DNA from: Bacteroidota bacterium | GTDB taxonomy: Bacteria; Bacteroidota; Bacteroidia; UBA4408 | Assembly (NCBI GenBank): GCA_016721765.1 | Contig: JADKHO010000001.1 | Span: 372,001 to 436,000 of the forward strand | Direction: 5' to 3' | DNA: 64,000 bases | Shown: positions 48,001 through 55,563 of the stretch, in pieces | How the letters are laid out: each line of letters starts with the position of its first letter | Numbering within the stretch: position 1 is the first letter of the stretch | The notes under the pieces: model-generated | The model's input: the letters and a program-made list of their open reading frames with translations, nothing else | Databases searched by the model: none | What the model was told of the DNA's origin: nothing | Program-made: the position numbers and the translations under genes

Positions 48001-51000
48001 TTGAATGGTTCAAATTTACTTTCGAATGATAGCGATTTGGATGGTAACCCTTTAACCATTACAACAACTCCGGTAACACCTCCTGTTCACGGAATAGTGG
48101 TAATTAATTCAAATGGAACATATACCTACAGCCCGAACTTTGGCTATTCAGGTTTTGATAGTTTTGTATATCAAGTTTGCGACAATGGTAGTCCGGTACT
48201 TTGCGACAATGCTACGGTAACAATTGGAATTGGTGCAGTAAATCACTCCCCACAACCATTAAATGATGCATTTACTACCAATGAAAACATCGTCATATCA
48301 GGTTCCTTAGCCACAAATGATGTGGATCCGGATGGCAATAATTTGATTTATTCAATAACTCCTTTCATTGCACCATCCAATGGAATTGCTGTAATTAATG
48401 CGAATGGAACATTTAGTTATACACCTAATCTTAGCTTCTCCGGTATCGATAACTTCACGTATCAGGTTTGCGACGATGGTGCACCATCTCTTTGCGTAAC
48501 TGCTTCTGTTAGCATAACTGTAAACCCTGTAAATGATGCACCATTTGCTAATGCTGACTTTACCGGCACTACAGAAGACACTTCACTCAATGGAATAAAT
48601 TTATTACTTAATGATACAGATCCGGATGGTAACACAATTTCAATAAGTACCACACCAGTTAATGCGCCCCAACATGGTACTTTGCAAATTAACACCAATG
48701 GAACTTATAGTTACATCCCCAATTCCAATTATTTTGGCGCTGATAGTTTTGTTTATCAAATTTGCGACAATGGTACACCTGCATTATGTGACACTGCAAT
48801 AGTATTAATTTCTATCACCTCCGTAAATGATGCACCTGTGGTAGTAAATGATTTCGCAAGTACACTTCAAAACACGCTAGTTTCCGGAAATGTTGTTACT
48901 AATGATTTCGATATTGATGGTCCGGCCTTAGCTGTTTCCCTGCTCACAAATGCACTTAATGGGAATATGGTATTAAATTCAAACGGTACCTTTAACTACA
49001 CACCTGATAACGGTTTTATTGGTAACGATTCAATTTCCTATATTGTTTGTGACGGGGGAGTGCCAAACTTATGCGATACTGCAACCCTTTTGATAAGCGT
49101 TACCCTTGCGCCGAATACTATCCCGGTAGCAAATACCGATAATTATTCAGTAAATGAGGATAATACTTTAAATACTAGTTCATCCATATTAGCAAATGAT
49201 TTTGACCCCGATGGAAATACTATTACATTAACCATTTCACCAATTGTATTTCCTTTAAATGGAACGCTTTCCTTGAATTTTAATGGCACTTTCTCCTATA
49301 CACCGGACTTAGATTTTGCAGGCACAGATAGTTTTGTATATCAAATTTGTGACGATGGAACTCCCGCTCTTTGTGATACCGCAATTGTTTATCTCACAGT
49401 GAATGCTGTAAACGATGCACCAATAGCTGAAAACGATAGTCTTATTACTTTACTAAATACAAGTGTTAATGGTGATGCATTGTTTAATGATACGGATGTT
49501 GATGGCCCTACCGCAATTGCTTCGATTCTTTCATTGCCTGCAAATGGCACGGTGGTGATGAATGGAATTGGTTCATTTACATATACCCCCGCCATTGGTT
49601 TTACAGGTACTGACTCATTTGTTTATACAGTTTGTGACGGAGGAAATCCAAATTTATGTGCTGTAGCAACAGTTATTATTGTGGTTAACCCTTTGCCTCC
49701 AAATCAAGCACCGGTGGCAAACGGTGACTACTTTATCACCAATGAAGATACTCAGCTGAGTGGTAGTCTTTCTGCCAATGATGCTGACCCGGAAGGCAGC
49801 ACATTAATTTACAGCGCCTTTAATGGTGCGACTCCACATGGAACTATAGCCATTAGTGCTAGCGGAAATTATATTTATGTGCCAACTTTAAATTACTTTG
49901 GAACGGATTCATTTACCTATACCGTATGTGATACCGCCACTCCGGCATTATGTGATACTGCTATTGTAACCTTTACAATAAATGCCATAAATGACGCGCC
50001 AATTGCACAAAACGATACAGCAAACATTCTACAAGGAACAGCAGCCAACGGAAATGTTTTAAACAACGACAGTGATATAGAAGGAGCGACATTAAACTCT
50101 AGCTTACTTGTAATTCCAATTAATGGTGTTGCTGTTATTAATCCTAATGGAAGCTTTAGTTATACTCCTAATTCAAATTTTGTTGGTACAGATATCTTTT
50201 CTTACTTAGTTTGTGATGGAGGCAGTCCCAATATGTGCGATACTGCATTAGTAGTTATAAATGTAGATGCACCGCCTTGTGCAGGCTACCTTGCAAATTC
50301 GGACAATGAAAGTACAAATGAAGATTTCCAACTTATTATTTCAGAATTAACCAATGACAATGTAATACTCACAAATATATTGGTTGGTATTTCAACTAAC
50401 CCTTTAAATGGGAGTGTTGTGATAAATGCCAATAACACAATTACCTACACCCCTAACCTAAATTTTAACGGGAACGATAGCTTTGTATACACTGTTGGAA
50501 AACCTAGCGGCGGACCATCTATTTGTGATACGGCAATTGTAAACATTGCCATTATAGCTATTAATGATGCCCCAATTGCAGTTGATGATACCGTAAACAC
50601 TCCACTGGGAACGGCTGTTTCAGGAAATGTGCTATTGAATGATTTAGATGTAGACGACCCTTTACTCTCTACCACTCAAGCAACTGCTCCTTCAAATGGA
50701 ACCCTTGTATTTAATACGAACGGTACATTTATCTACACTCCTTTCGCAGGCTTTTTGGGTAGTGATAGCTTTACTTATATTGTATGCGACGGCGCCACAC
50801 CACAACTATGCGATACCGGACTTGTAACCATTTTTGTAACGGGTCAACTTTGTGGTGGATTTTTAGCTATATCAGATACTGCAAGTGTTTCAGAAGATAA
50901 TACTTTATTACTTTCTGTATTAGCTAATGATACTGTTATTCTCTCAAATGTTGGCATTTCGATTACACTCAATCCTTTGCATGGAAGCATAATAATTAAC

Positions 51001-51996
51001 GCAAACAATACGATTTCCTATTCACCAAATGTGAATTATTTTGGCACAGATAGTTTTATATACGCAGTTTTAGACACTTCCCTTCCTAATCCTGTTAACT
51101 GCGATACAGCACTAGTTAAAATTAAAGTTATTGCAGTAAATGATAGCCCTTTAGCAAAGTCTGATAATTTTCAAACGTTTGAAAATGTAAGCTTAAATGG
51201 AAATTGTTTGATAAATGATTCAGATATTGATTTGGATTCACTCCAAACAACGGTGATTTCACAGCCTTCCAATGGAACGCTCAACTTTAATTTAAATGGA
51301 ACTTTTACGTATATCCCCAATGCTCAATTCATTGGAAATGATAGTTTCATTTATTCGCTTTGTGATTTAGGTATTCCTTCACTTTGCGATACAGCCATCG
51401 TAAACATAACCGTGTTAAGAGTGAATAAAGCACCATTCGCTATGGATGATACAGTGAGCCTGAATCAAGGTGATGCCGTTACCAGAAATGTGCTTGTGAA
51501 CGATATGGATCCTGACTTAACCGATTTATTAAGCATATCGCTAATTACAACTCCTCCCCAACACGGTGGGCTAACCCTAGCCGCCGATGGGACCTTCACT
51601 TATACTCCTGATGAATTATATGCCGGTACGGATTCCTTTGCTTACGAGGTGTGTGACGATTATGTGCTTTCAAAATTATGTGCAACGGGTATAGTCCGTA
51701 TTACCATTAACGAAACACCTTTTACAGTGCCCAATGCTTTTTCACCCGATGGAGATAACATCAATGATTTCTTTGTAATCAAACGCATTCAAGCATATCC
51801 ACAAAATGAGCTAAGAATTTTTAATCGATGGGGGAATTTAGTGTACAGCAAAAAAGGGTACGACAATACCTGGAATGGTAAATCCTCAGATGGCTCCGAG
51901 GGAAAAGAATTAGCGAGTGGATCATATTATTATATACTGACCTTTAATGACGGAGTTAACGAAGCAATGCAAGGTTACATTGTAATTCGTAAATAA
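42088..51996 (+). CDS. Giant 3302-residue adhesin with 32 tandem Ig/cadherin-like repeats and CHU_C sorting domain
   Basis: The protein has a signal peptide (ending NVSAQ), a linker to about residue 88, and 32 repeats of about 98 residues up to about 3205. Each has the same order: NDAPIAxDD, TNEDTPLNG, VLxNDSDPDGNxLTV, PAHGTLxLNxNGTYTYTP, NYNGTDSFVYQVCDNG, ATVTITVN. This is the tandem-95 / Big_9 (cadherin-like, VCBS-related) repeat of bacterial surface proteins, and the acidic loops suggest calcium binding. The C terminus is a CHU_C/type B sorting domain (VPNAFSPDGDNINDFFVI, RIFNRWGNLVYSKKGY, TWNGKSSDG). It is probably exported by T9SS as a long adhesive rod. PorP/SprF and PD40-OmpA genes follow in the same operon. 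Confidence 0.92.
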   Translation: MKSNLLLRFINFLSILLSLSWMNVSAQSNPFFELKNPSSVLEFKKTTTPNKDDFSAIKNKNTQQDYNGYALQTLLAFNKKFTPANTILTAPLAENDNYILDEDVTLTITDPLLGLLANDSDPDLDNLTVSLIPVTLPTNGTVTINPDGTFEYIPNPDFNGTDSFEYEVCDDAAIQECSKAIVSLTISAVNDAPIALDDITVPPAIEDTPYTGISLLINDTDPDLGDLLTITSTPILGPTHGGVTIHPDGTYTYTALPNYFGTDSFTYEVCDNGSPILCANATVNISITGVPDPPAVGNDFYATNEDITLNGSSLLSNDLDFDSQLLVINTSPISAPSHGNLIISPDGTFSYTPQLNFNGSDSFVYEVCDDGIPSECSQGIVSINVNPLNDAPIAGNDTVSTNEDNALVGNTVLANDSDPDTNTLSVNTVPVLSPANGSLSLNSDGTYLYTPFANYNGIDSFIYSVCDNGSPVLCTNATVNISIVALNDAPIAANDVAVTNEDVVLNGATVLSNDSDVDGNPLTVNTTPITLPLHGAVNLNSNGTYTYTPDLNYTGSDSFVYEICDNGTPTLCATALVTITINPIADTPIANSDNYTTNEDALLNGTSVLANDSDGDGDALTVSTIPVSNVTHGVLILNSDGTFIYIPTANYNGSDSFVYQVCDGSSLCSTTTVIITINAVNDSPVVVNDLSSVNEDNVLNGSSVLINDSDPESNTLTVNTIPISGPSNGILALSATGTYTYSPSPNYNGTDSFTYQVCDNGIPSVCATGTVTITVNAVNDAPTLVNNVGITSEDVSLIGTSLLANDSDVDGNILSINTTPIVSPVNGILVINANGTYSYSPNLNFNGTDSFVYQACDNGSPSLCANASVALTINAVNDLPLAVGDVGSTAEDVTLNGTSVLANDSDPEGNTLTVSAIPLVAPAHGTVNINSNGTYVYTPFLNYHGTDSFVYEVCDNASPVGCSSATVTITITSVNDAPLAVANAFSTNEDTPLNGTSILLNDSDVDGDPTTLNTIPTVLPLHGSITLNGDGTFTYIPAANYSGSDSFTYRICDNGVPALCSTALVSITVNPVNDAPVAVNGAYSTSEDTPLTGSSVLGNDSDPDGDLLSVNTTPLVNVSSGILNLNSDGTFTYTPVLNFNGTVSFVYQVCDNAIPSLCSQATTTIDVLSVNDAPAAVADAYSTNEDTPLNGSSVLINDSDVEGNTITVNTTPVSLPVHGNLVLNINGTFTYTPAANYNGSDNFVYQICDNGVPSLCSNATVTITIVSVNDTPIATDDNGTTLENIVLNGTSVLTNDSDPENGVLTVNTVPVTNVAHGTLTLNSNGTYVYTPNLNYNGFDFFVYSACDNGTPIACATATVTISIGSVNQFPLALNDAISTNEDTPNSDNVLTNDSDPDLDLLTVTALTNFPTLHGKITIAANGAYTYTPNLNYNGSDIFTYQVCDNGNPLLCSNASINITVNPVNDSPVAVNDNVSTPEDTPLLGTTLLTNDLDVDGNTLTVSTSPLVPPAHGTLLLNSNGTYTYTPSLNYVGGDTFVYEVCDNGIPSACSNAVVLITISPVNDAPSANNDTYVTNEDVVLNASSVLLNDSDQDGNALQVTGIAITPPAHGNLVLNANGTFIFTPFANYNGTDSFVYQVCDNAAPSLCSSATVNITINSINDAPVALLNAASTAEDTPINGASVLLNDTDPDGNPITINTSPAVNPIHGTVVLNADGTYLYTPVLNYSGSDSFTYQICDNGSPVLCATAVVSILITAVNDAPVTLDDFALTNEDTPLNGTTVLSNDSDPDGNPIVVTIAPISPPAHGNLTLNANGTYAYVPFLNYNGLDSFVYQACDNGVPPLCSTSTVTITINAINDAPLAANDSYTVAEDGSLIGTSLLLNDTDPEGGVIVINTVPVTVPAHGTLLINPNGTFTYTPNSNYNGVDSFVYQVCDAGIPVACSTATVTITVTPVNDAPIAADDNGSTLENTVLNGSNLLSNDSDLDGNPLTITTTPVTPPVHGIVVINSNGTYTYSPNFGYSGFDSFVYQVCDNGSPVLCDNATVTIGIGAVNHSPQPLNDAFTTNENIVISGSLATNDVDPDGNNLIYSITPFIAPSNGIAVINANGTFSYTPNLSFSGIDNFTYQVCDDGAPSLCVTASVSITVNPVNDAPFANADFTGTTEDTSLNGINLLLNDTDPDGNTISISTTPVNAPQHGTLQINTNGTYSYIPNSNYFGADSFVYQICDNGTPALCDTAIVLISITSVNDAPVVVNDFASTLQNTLVSGNVVTNDFDIDGPALAVSLLTNALNGNMVLNSNGTFNYTPDNGFIGNDSISYIVCDGGVPNLCDTATLLISVTLAPNTIPVANTDNYSVNEDNTLNTSSSILANDFDPDGNTITLTISPIVFPLNGTLSLNFNGTFSYTPDLDFAGTDSFVYQICDDGTPALCDTAIVYLTVNAVNDAPIAENDSLITLLNTSVNGDALFNDTDVDGPTAIASILSLPANGTVVMNGIGSFTYTPAIGFTGTDSFVYTVCDGGNPNLCAVATVIIVVNPLPPNQAPVANGDYFITNEDTQLSGSLSANDADPEGSTLIYSAFNGATPHGTIAISASGNYIYVPTLNYFGTDSFTYTVCDTATPALCDTAIVTFTINAINDAPIAQNDTANILQGTAANGNVLNNDSDIEGATLNSSLLVIPINGVAVINPNGSFSYTPNSNFVGTDIFSYLVCDGGSPNMCDTALVVINVDAPPCAGYLANSDNESTNEDFQLIISELTNDNVILTNILVGISTNPLNGSVVINANNTITYTPNLNFNGNDSFVYTVGKPSGGPSICDTAIVNIAIIAINDAPIAVDDTVNTPLGTAVSGNVLLNDLDVDDPLLSTTQATAPSNGTLVFNTNGTFIYTPFAGFLGSDSFTYIVCDGATPQLCDTGLVTIFVTGQLCGGFLAISDTASVSEDNTLLLSVLANDTVILSNVGISITLNPLHGSIIINANNTISYSPNVNYFGTDSFIYAVLDTSLPNPVNCDTALVKIKVIAVNDSPLAKSDNFQTFENVSLNGNCLINDSDIDLDSLQTTVISQPSNGTLNFNLNGTFTYIPNAQFIGNDSFIYSLCDLGIPSLCDTAIVNITVLRVNKAPFAMDDTVSLNQGDAVTRNVLVNDMDPDLTDLLSISLITTPPQHGGLTLAADGTFTYTPDELYAGTDSFAYEVCDDYVLSKLCATGIVRITINETPFTVPNAFSPDGDNINDFFVIKRIQAYPQNELRIFNRWGNLVYSKKGYDNTWNGKSSDGSEGKELASGSYYYILTFNDGVNEAMQGYIVIRK
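42352..51710 (+). repeat. 32 coding repeats of about 294 bp in the giant adhesin
   Basis: I counted 32 units from their NEDxxLNG/NDxDxDG boxes. Units 28 and 30 are irregular, starting with a Cys-containing PPCAGYLA or GQLCGGFLA instead of NDAP. Late units (23-32) lose the NED box more often than early ones. The DNA copies differ at many third positions, so expansion is not very recent. Confidence 0.85.
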
Positions 51997-52005
51997 TTAA
52001 TTAAA

Positions 52006-52965
52006 ATGAGAATGGAAACAAAATCTATACGAGCAAACCGGTATTCAAAGTTGCTACTATGCGGGTTCTTTTTTATGAACTATTTTATAGCAAACGCTCA
52101 ATACCAGCCACAGTTTACACAATACATGTATAATGAGCTGATTTTGAACCCTGCCTATGCTGGCGCACGTGAGTGCCTTTCTTCCACATTACTTTATCGA
52201 AATCAGTGGACTGGAATCGAAGGCGCTCCGGTTACGGAAACCTTTTCCATTCATGCACCTATTGCAAATCAAAAAATGGGGCTTGGATTATCCATTGTAA
52301 ACGATAAAATTACAGTAATGCACAATACCGGTGTGTTCGCAAACTATGCTTATCGCATGCCATTAAGTAAAGGAAAACTATCATTTGGATTGCAAGTAGG
52401 AGCTATAAATCATTATGAAAAATTAAGCGAATTAAGCCCTGGGCAAAGTAACGATCCACAATTTGCTACTAGCACTCCCAAACTTTTGTTACCCAATGCA
52501 GGATTTGGAGTTTTTTATTACACTCAAAAATTCTATGCAGGCCTATCCATTCCTAAATTAATTTTAAATACAGTAAGTGCCTCCGAAACAAAAAAAGTAA
52601 CCAACAAAGCATCCGCTAAAGACTGGAATTTGCACCTCACCGCCGGATACGTAGCTAAGCTGAGTGAAACCATTCAACTTAAACCTACCGTTATGCTTAA
52701 AAAATCAGGGGGGGCGCCATTTGAACTCGACATAAGTTTAAATGCTCTATTTAATGAGTTGGTTTGGCTGGGTGCTGCCTATAGAACCGGAGATGCCGTT
52801 TCGGTATTTGCAGGAATTCAAATTACCAAACAAATGCGCTTTGGATATGCCTACGATTATACAACAACACAATTGAAAAAATACAACGGCGGCTCGCATG
52901 AAATTACATTGGGCTATGATTTTTCTTTTGATAAAACAAAAATTGTAACACCCCGCTTTTTTTAA
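52006..52965 (+). CDS. PorP/SprF family outer-membrane protein of the giant adhesin operon
   Basis: The 319-residue protein has a signal peptide (ending YFIANAQ) and the family hallmarks QFTQYMYNELILNPAYAGAR and YRNQWTGIEGAP. Its C-terminal barrel strands include RFGYAYDYTTTQL and HEITLGYDF. It begins 9 bp after the adhesin stop. By analogy with SprF for SprB it is the likely outer-membrane partner for display of the adhesin; this pairing is inferred. An alternative ATG two codons downstream changes little. Confidence 0.93.
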   Translation: MRMETKSIRANRYSKLLLCGFFFMNYFIANAQYQPQFTQYMYNELILNPAYAGARECLSSTLLYRNQWTGIEGAPVTETFSIHAPIANQKMGLGLSIVNDKITVMHNTGVFANYAYRMPLSKGKLSFGLQVGAINHYEKLSELSPGQSNDPQFATSTPKLLLPNAGFGVFYYTQKFYAGLSIPKLILNTVSASETKKVTNKASAKDWNLHLTAGYVAKLSETIQLKPTVMLKKSGGAPFELDISLNALFNELVWLGAAYRTGDAVSVFAGIQITKQMRFGYAYDYTTTQLKKYNGGSHEITLGYDFSFDKTKIVTPRFF

Positions 52966-52993
52966 ATAAGGCATATTGCCTTTTATTAGCTTT

Positions 52994-55468
52994 ATGAAAA
53001 ACAAGTCTCTAATTTTTATTCTAAGTTCAATTTTATTGCTCAACTTCCTTCAATCTAATGCGCAATCGGTGCAGAAAAAAGCGAATAAGTTGTACAGCGC
53101 AATGGCTTATGATAAAGCAATTCCAAAATTTTTAGCTGTGCTAAAAAAAGATTCCATGAATGTGGAAAACGGATTAAAACTTGCCGATTGTTATCGCTTG
53201 ACAAACAATAGTGCGCAGGCTGAACGATGGTACAGCAAATCCGTAAAAGCCGGAAAAGGAATAGCAATTCATAAATTGTATTATGCTCAAGCTTTGATGG
53301 GTGTGGGCAAGTACGCAGAAGCCAGAAAATGGCTCGAAGCATATAAACTAGCAGAACCCGGCGATGGTCGTGCTGAAAGCCTTATCAAATCAATCGATAA
53401 TATTAATGGCTACAGCGAAGATTCACAAAATTTTAAAATCGAAAAAATCAATTGCAATGGACCTTACACGGATTTTGGTGCAGTTGAGTTTGGTAATGGA
53501 ATTATTTTCGTTTCTGCACGCGAAAGAAATCAAGCAATTAATAGAACTAACGGTTGGACCGGTGAAAAATTTTTTGCACTCTATCAGGCAGAGGGAAAAG
53601 CTACCACATTTTCAACACCTAAACTATTTGAAAAATCTATTCAAACAGTATACAACGATGGCCCACTATGCATAAACAAAGCAGGAAATGAATTGTATAT
53701 TACAACCAATAATATTGAAGAAGGAAAAACACGCAGAAGCAAAGAGGGAGTTGTTAAATTAAAAATATATAAATATGTCTTGGTTGAAAATGAATGGGTT
53801 TTTGATGACACGCTTCCACCAAACAATGACCAATACAATGTAGCACATGCCTCCTTAAGTGAGGATGGTAACAAACTTTATTTTTCGAGCGATATGCCGG
53901 GAGGAATGGGAGGAATGGATCTATATGTCATGAATAAAAAAGATAAAACTTGGGATACACCTATAAATTTGGGAGCCAAGGTAAACACTGCAGGTAATGA
54001 AGTTTTTCCTTTTATTAAGAAAGATGGCACCTTGTATTTTGCGTCTAATGGCCACGAAGGTTTGGGTGGTTTAGATATTTATTCGGTTCAAGAAAAAAAT
54101 GGTGCCTGGTTAGAACCCAAAAACCTTATGGCTCCAATGAATAGTAGGGATGATGATTTTGCATTAATTTTTAATAAAGATTTGCAAAGTGGATATTTTA
54201 GTTCGAACAGAAGTACCAGTATCTACACTAAAACAACCGATGATAATATTTACTATTTCAATGTATTAAAACCTCAACCAATTGCATTTAATATAAGTTT
54301 AAGAGATAGTGTTACCGACACCGAACTGAGTGATGCAGAAATTACAGTTACTGATGCAGAAGGCAACAGTACAACACAAAAATCTACAAAAGGAACATTT
54401 TCGATTGATTTAATTCCAAATAAGACCTATCGGATTAACACCAATGTTTTTGCTTATATCAATCAACAAATTGATTGGTCAACATCAAAAAAAGAACTTA
54501 ATAAAGTTATAAAACTCCAACGTTCCCTAGGTATTGATATTGAGGTAACTGTGAATGAGAGTTTTCTAAACCCTACCGGAGTGGAAGGATTAAAAGTTAA
54601 CCTTGTAAAAGTAAACACGAACAAAACAGAGGAATTTGTTTCTACGCAAAATGGAAAAATAAACGCTGTAATTCAACCTGAATCCTCCTATTATATTATT
54701 GCTTCCGGAAATGGGCGTAACTCAAATAAGTACTTTGTGAGCACCATCGGCATAACCGAAGGAAACAAGCTATATAAAATTATTTATTTAATAAATTCAT
54801 TAGATCCTGCATCTAATAAAAAATACTGCATTCTGGCCGGAACACTCTATGATAAAGCCACAAACGAACCAATCAGAGATGCAAAAATTACTTTTTATGA
54901 TGCAGCCTCAAATACAAAAAAACAAGAAGCATTAACTGATGCATATGGCAAATACACTTTTTATAATTTAGATTTATTTGTAGACTATAAATTAATAGTT
55001 GCAAAGGAAGGATACTTTACCCAAAGTGCTGATTTTAGTACTAAGAATGAACGAAACTGCAAATCGTTTATACGAAACTTCACCCTTGATAAAATTGTAT
55101 TAAACAAAGCCATTAAAATTGAGAATATTTATTTCGACAGTGGCAAGTGGAACATACGAGCAGATGCCGCATTGGAGTTAAACAAGGTAGTAAAATTATT
55201 AAAAGATAATCCAACAATTATTATTGAATTAAGTTCCCATACCGATTCACGTGGCACCTCAGAAAGTAATTTAACATTATCCGATAATAGAGCAAAAGCG
55301 TCTGCACAATATATGATTGACAATGGAATCGAAAAATCCAGAGTGAGCGGGAAAGGATATGGTGAATCAATACCATTAAATAAGTGTAGCGACGGTGTTA
55401 CTTGCACGGATGCAGAATATCAAGTTAACCGAAGGACAGAATTCAAAGTGGTAGGAAATATTAATTAG
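52994..55468 (+). CDS. TPR-PD40-CarboxypepD_reg-OmpA protein (PorE-like)
   Basis: The 824-residue protein has a signal peptide (MKNKSLIFILSSILLLNFLQSNAQ), TPR units at about 25-130 and a PD40 propeller at about 145-420 (LYFSSDMPGGMGGMDLYVM, LYFASNGHEGLGGLDIYSV). Beta domains of the carboxypeptidase-regulatory kind follow (about 430-690, including YDKATNEPIRDAKITFYD). A C-terminal OmpA peptidoglycan-binding domain (about 705-824) has YFDSGKWNIR, SHTDSRGTSESN and VNRRTEFKV. This is the domain order of PorE, which anchors the T9SS to the cell wall. The start is the ATG at 52994; the frame is open from a TTG at 52976. As third gene of the operon it may anchor this adhesin's export complex. Confidence 0.92.
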   Translation: MKNKSLIFILSSILLLNFLQSNAQSVQKKANKLYSAMAYDKAIPKFLAVLKKDSMNVENGLKLADCYRLTNNSAQAERWYSKSVKAGKGIAIHKLYYAQALMGVGKYAEARKWLEAYKLAEPGDGRAESLIKSIDNINGYSEDSQNFKIEKINCNGPYTDFGAVEFGNGIIFVSARERNQAINRTNGWTGEKFFALYQAEGKATTFSTPKLFEKSIQTVYNDGPLCINKAGNELYITTNNIEEGKTRRSKEGVVKLKIYKYVLVENEWVFDDTLPPNNDQYNVAHASLSEDGNKLYFSSDMPGGMGGMDLYVMNKKDKTWDTPINLGAKVNTAGNEVFPFIKKDGTLYFASNGHEGLGGLDIYSVQEKNGAWLEPKNLMAPMNSRDDDFALIFNKDLQSGYFSSNRSTSIYTKTTDDNIYYFNVLKPQPIAFNISLRDSVTDTELSDAEITVTDAEGNSTTQKSTKGTFSIDLIPNKTYRINTNVFAYINQQIDWSTSKKELNKVIKLQRSLGIDIEVTVNESFLNPTGVEGLKVNLVKVNTNKTEEFVSTQNGKINAVIQPESSYYIIASGNGRNSNKYFVSTIGITEGNKLYKIIYLINSLDPASNKKYCILAGTLYDKATNEPIRDAKITFYDAASNTKKQEALTDAYGKYTFYNLDLFVDYKLIVAKEGYFTQSADFSTKNERNCKSFIRNFTLDKIVLNKAIKIENIYFDSGKWNIRADAALELNKVVKLLKDNPTIIIELSSHTDSRGTSESNLTLSDNRAKASAQYMIDNGIEKSRVSGKGYGESIPLNKCSDGVTCTDAEYQVNRRTEFKVVGNIN

Positions 55469-55487
55469 TTCAGCCAATTTCAAAAAT

Positions 55488-55520
55488 AAAGCCCTGCAAA
55501 TAAAACTGCAGGGCTTTTCT
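55488..55520 (+). terminator. Terminator of the giant adhesin operon
   Basis: AAAGCCCTGCA/TGCAGGGCTTT is an 11-bp perfect stem with an 8-nt loop, followed by TTTTCTTTTCTT. It lies 20 bp after the PorE-like stop. Confidence 0.85.
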
Positions 55521-55563
55521 TTTCTTAGTAATATTCTATATTATTGTAAGTGCTTTTAACTAC

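Noticed and set aside
43146..50675. Many minus-strand frames across the giant adhesin gene
   Set aside because: They recur with the 294-bp repeat period and are antisense shadows of the coding repeats.
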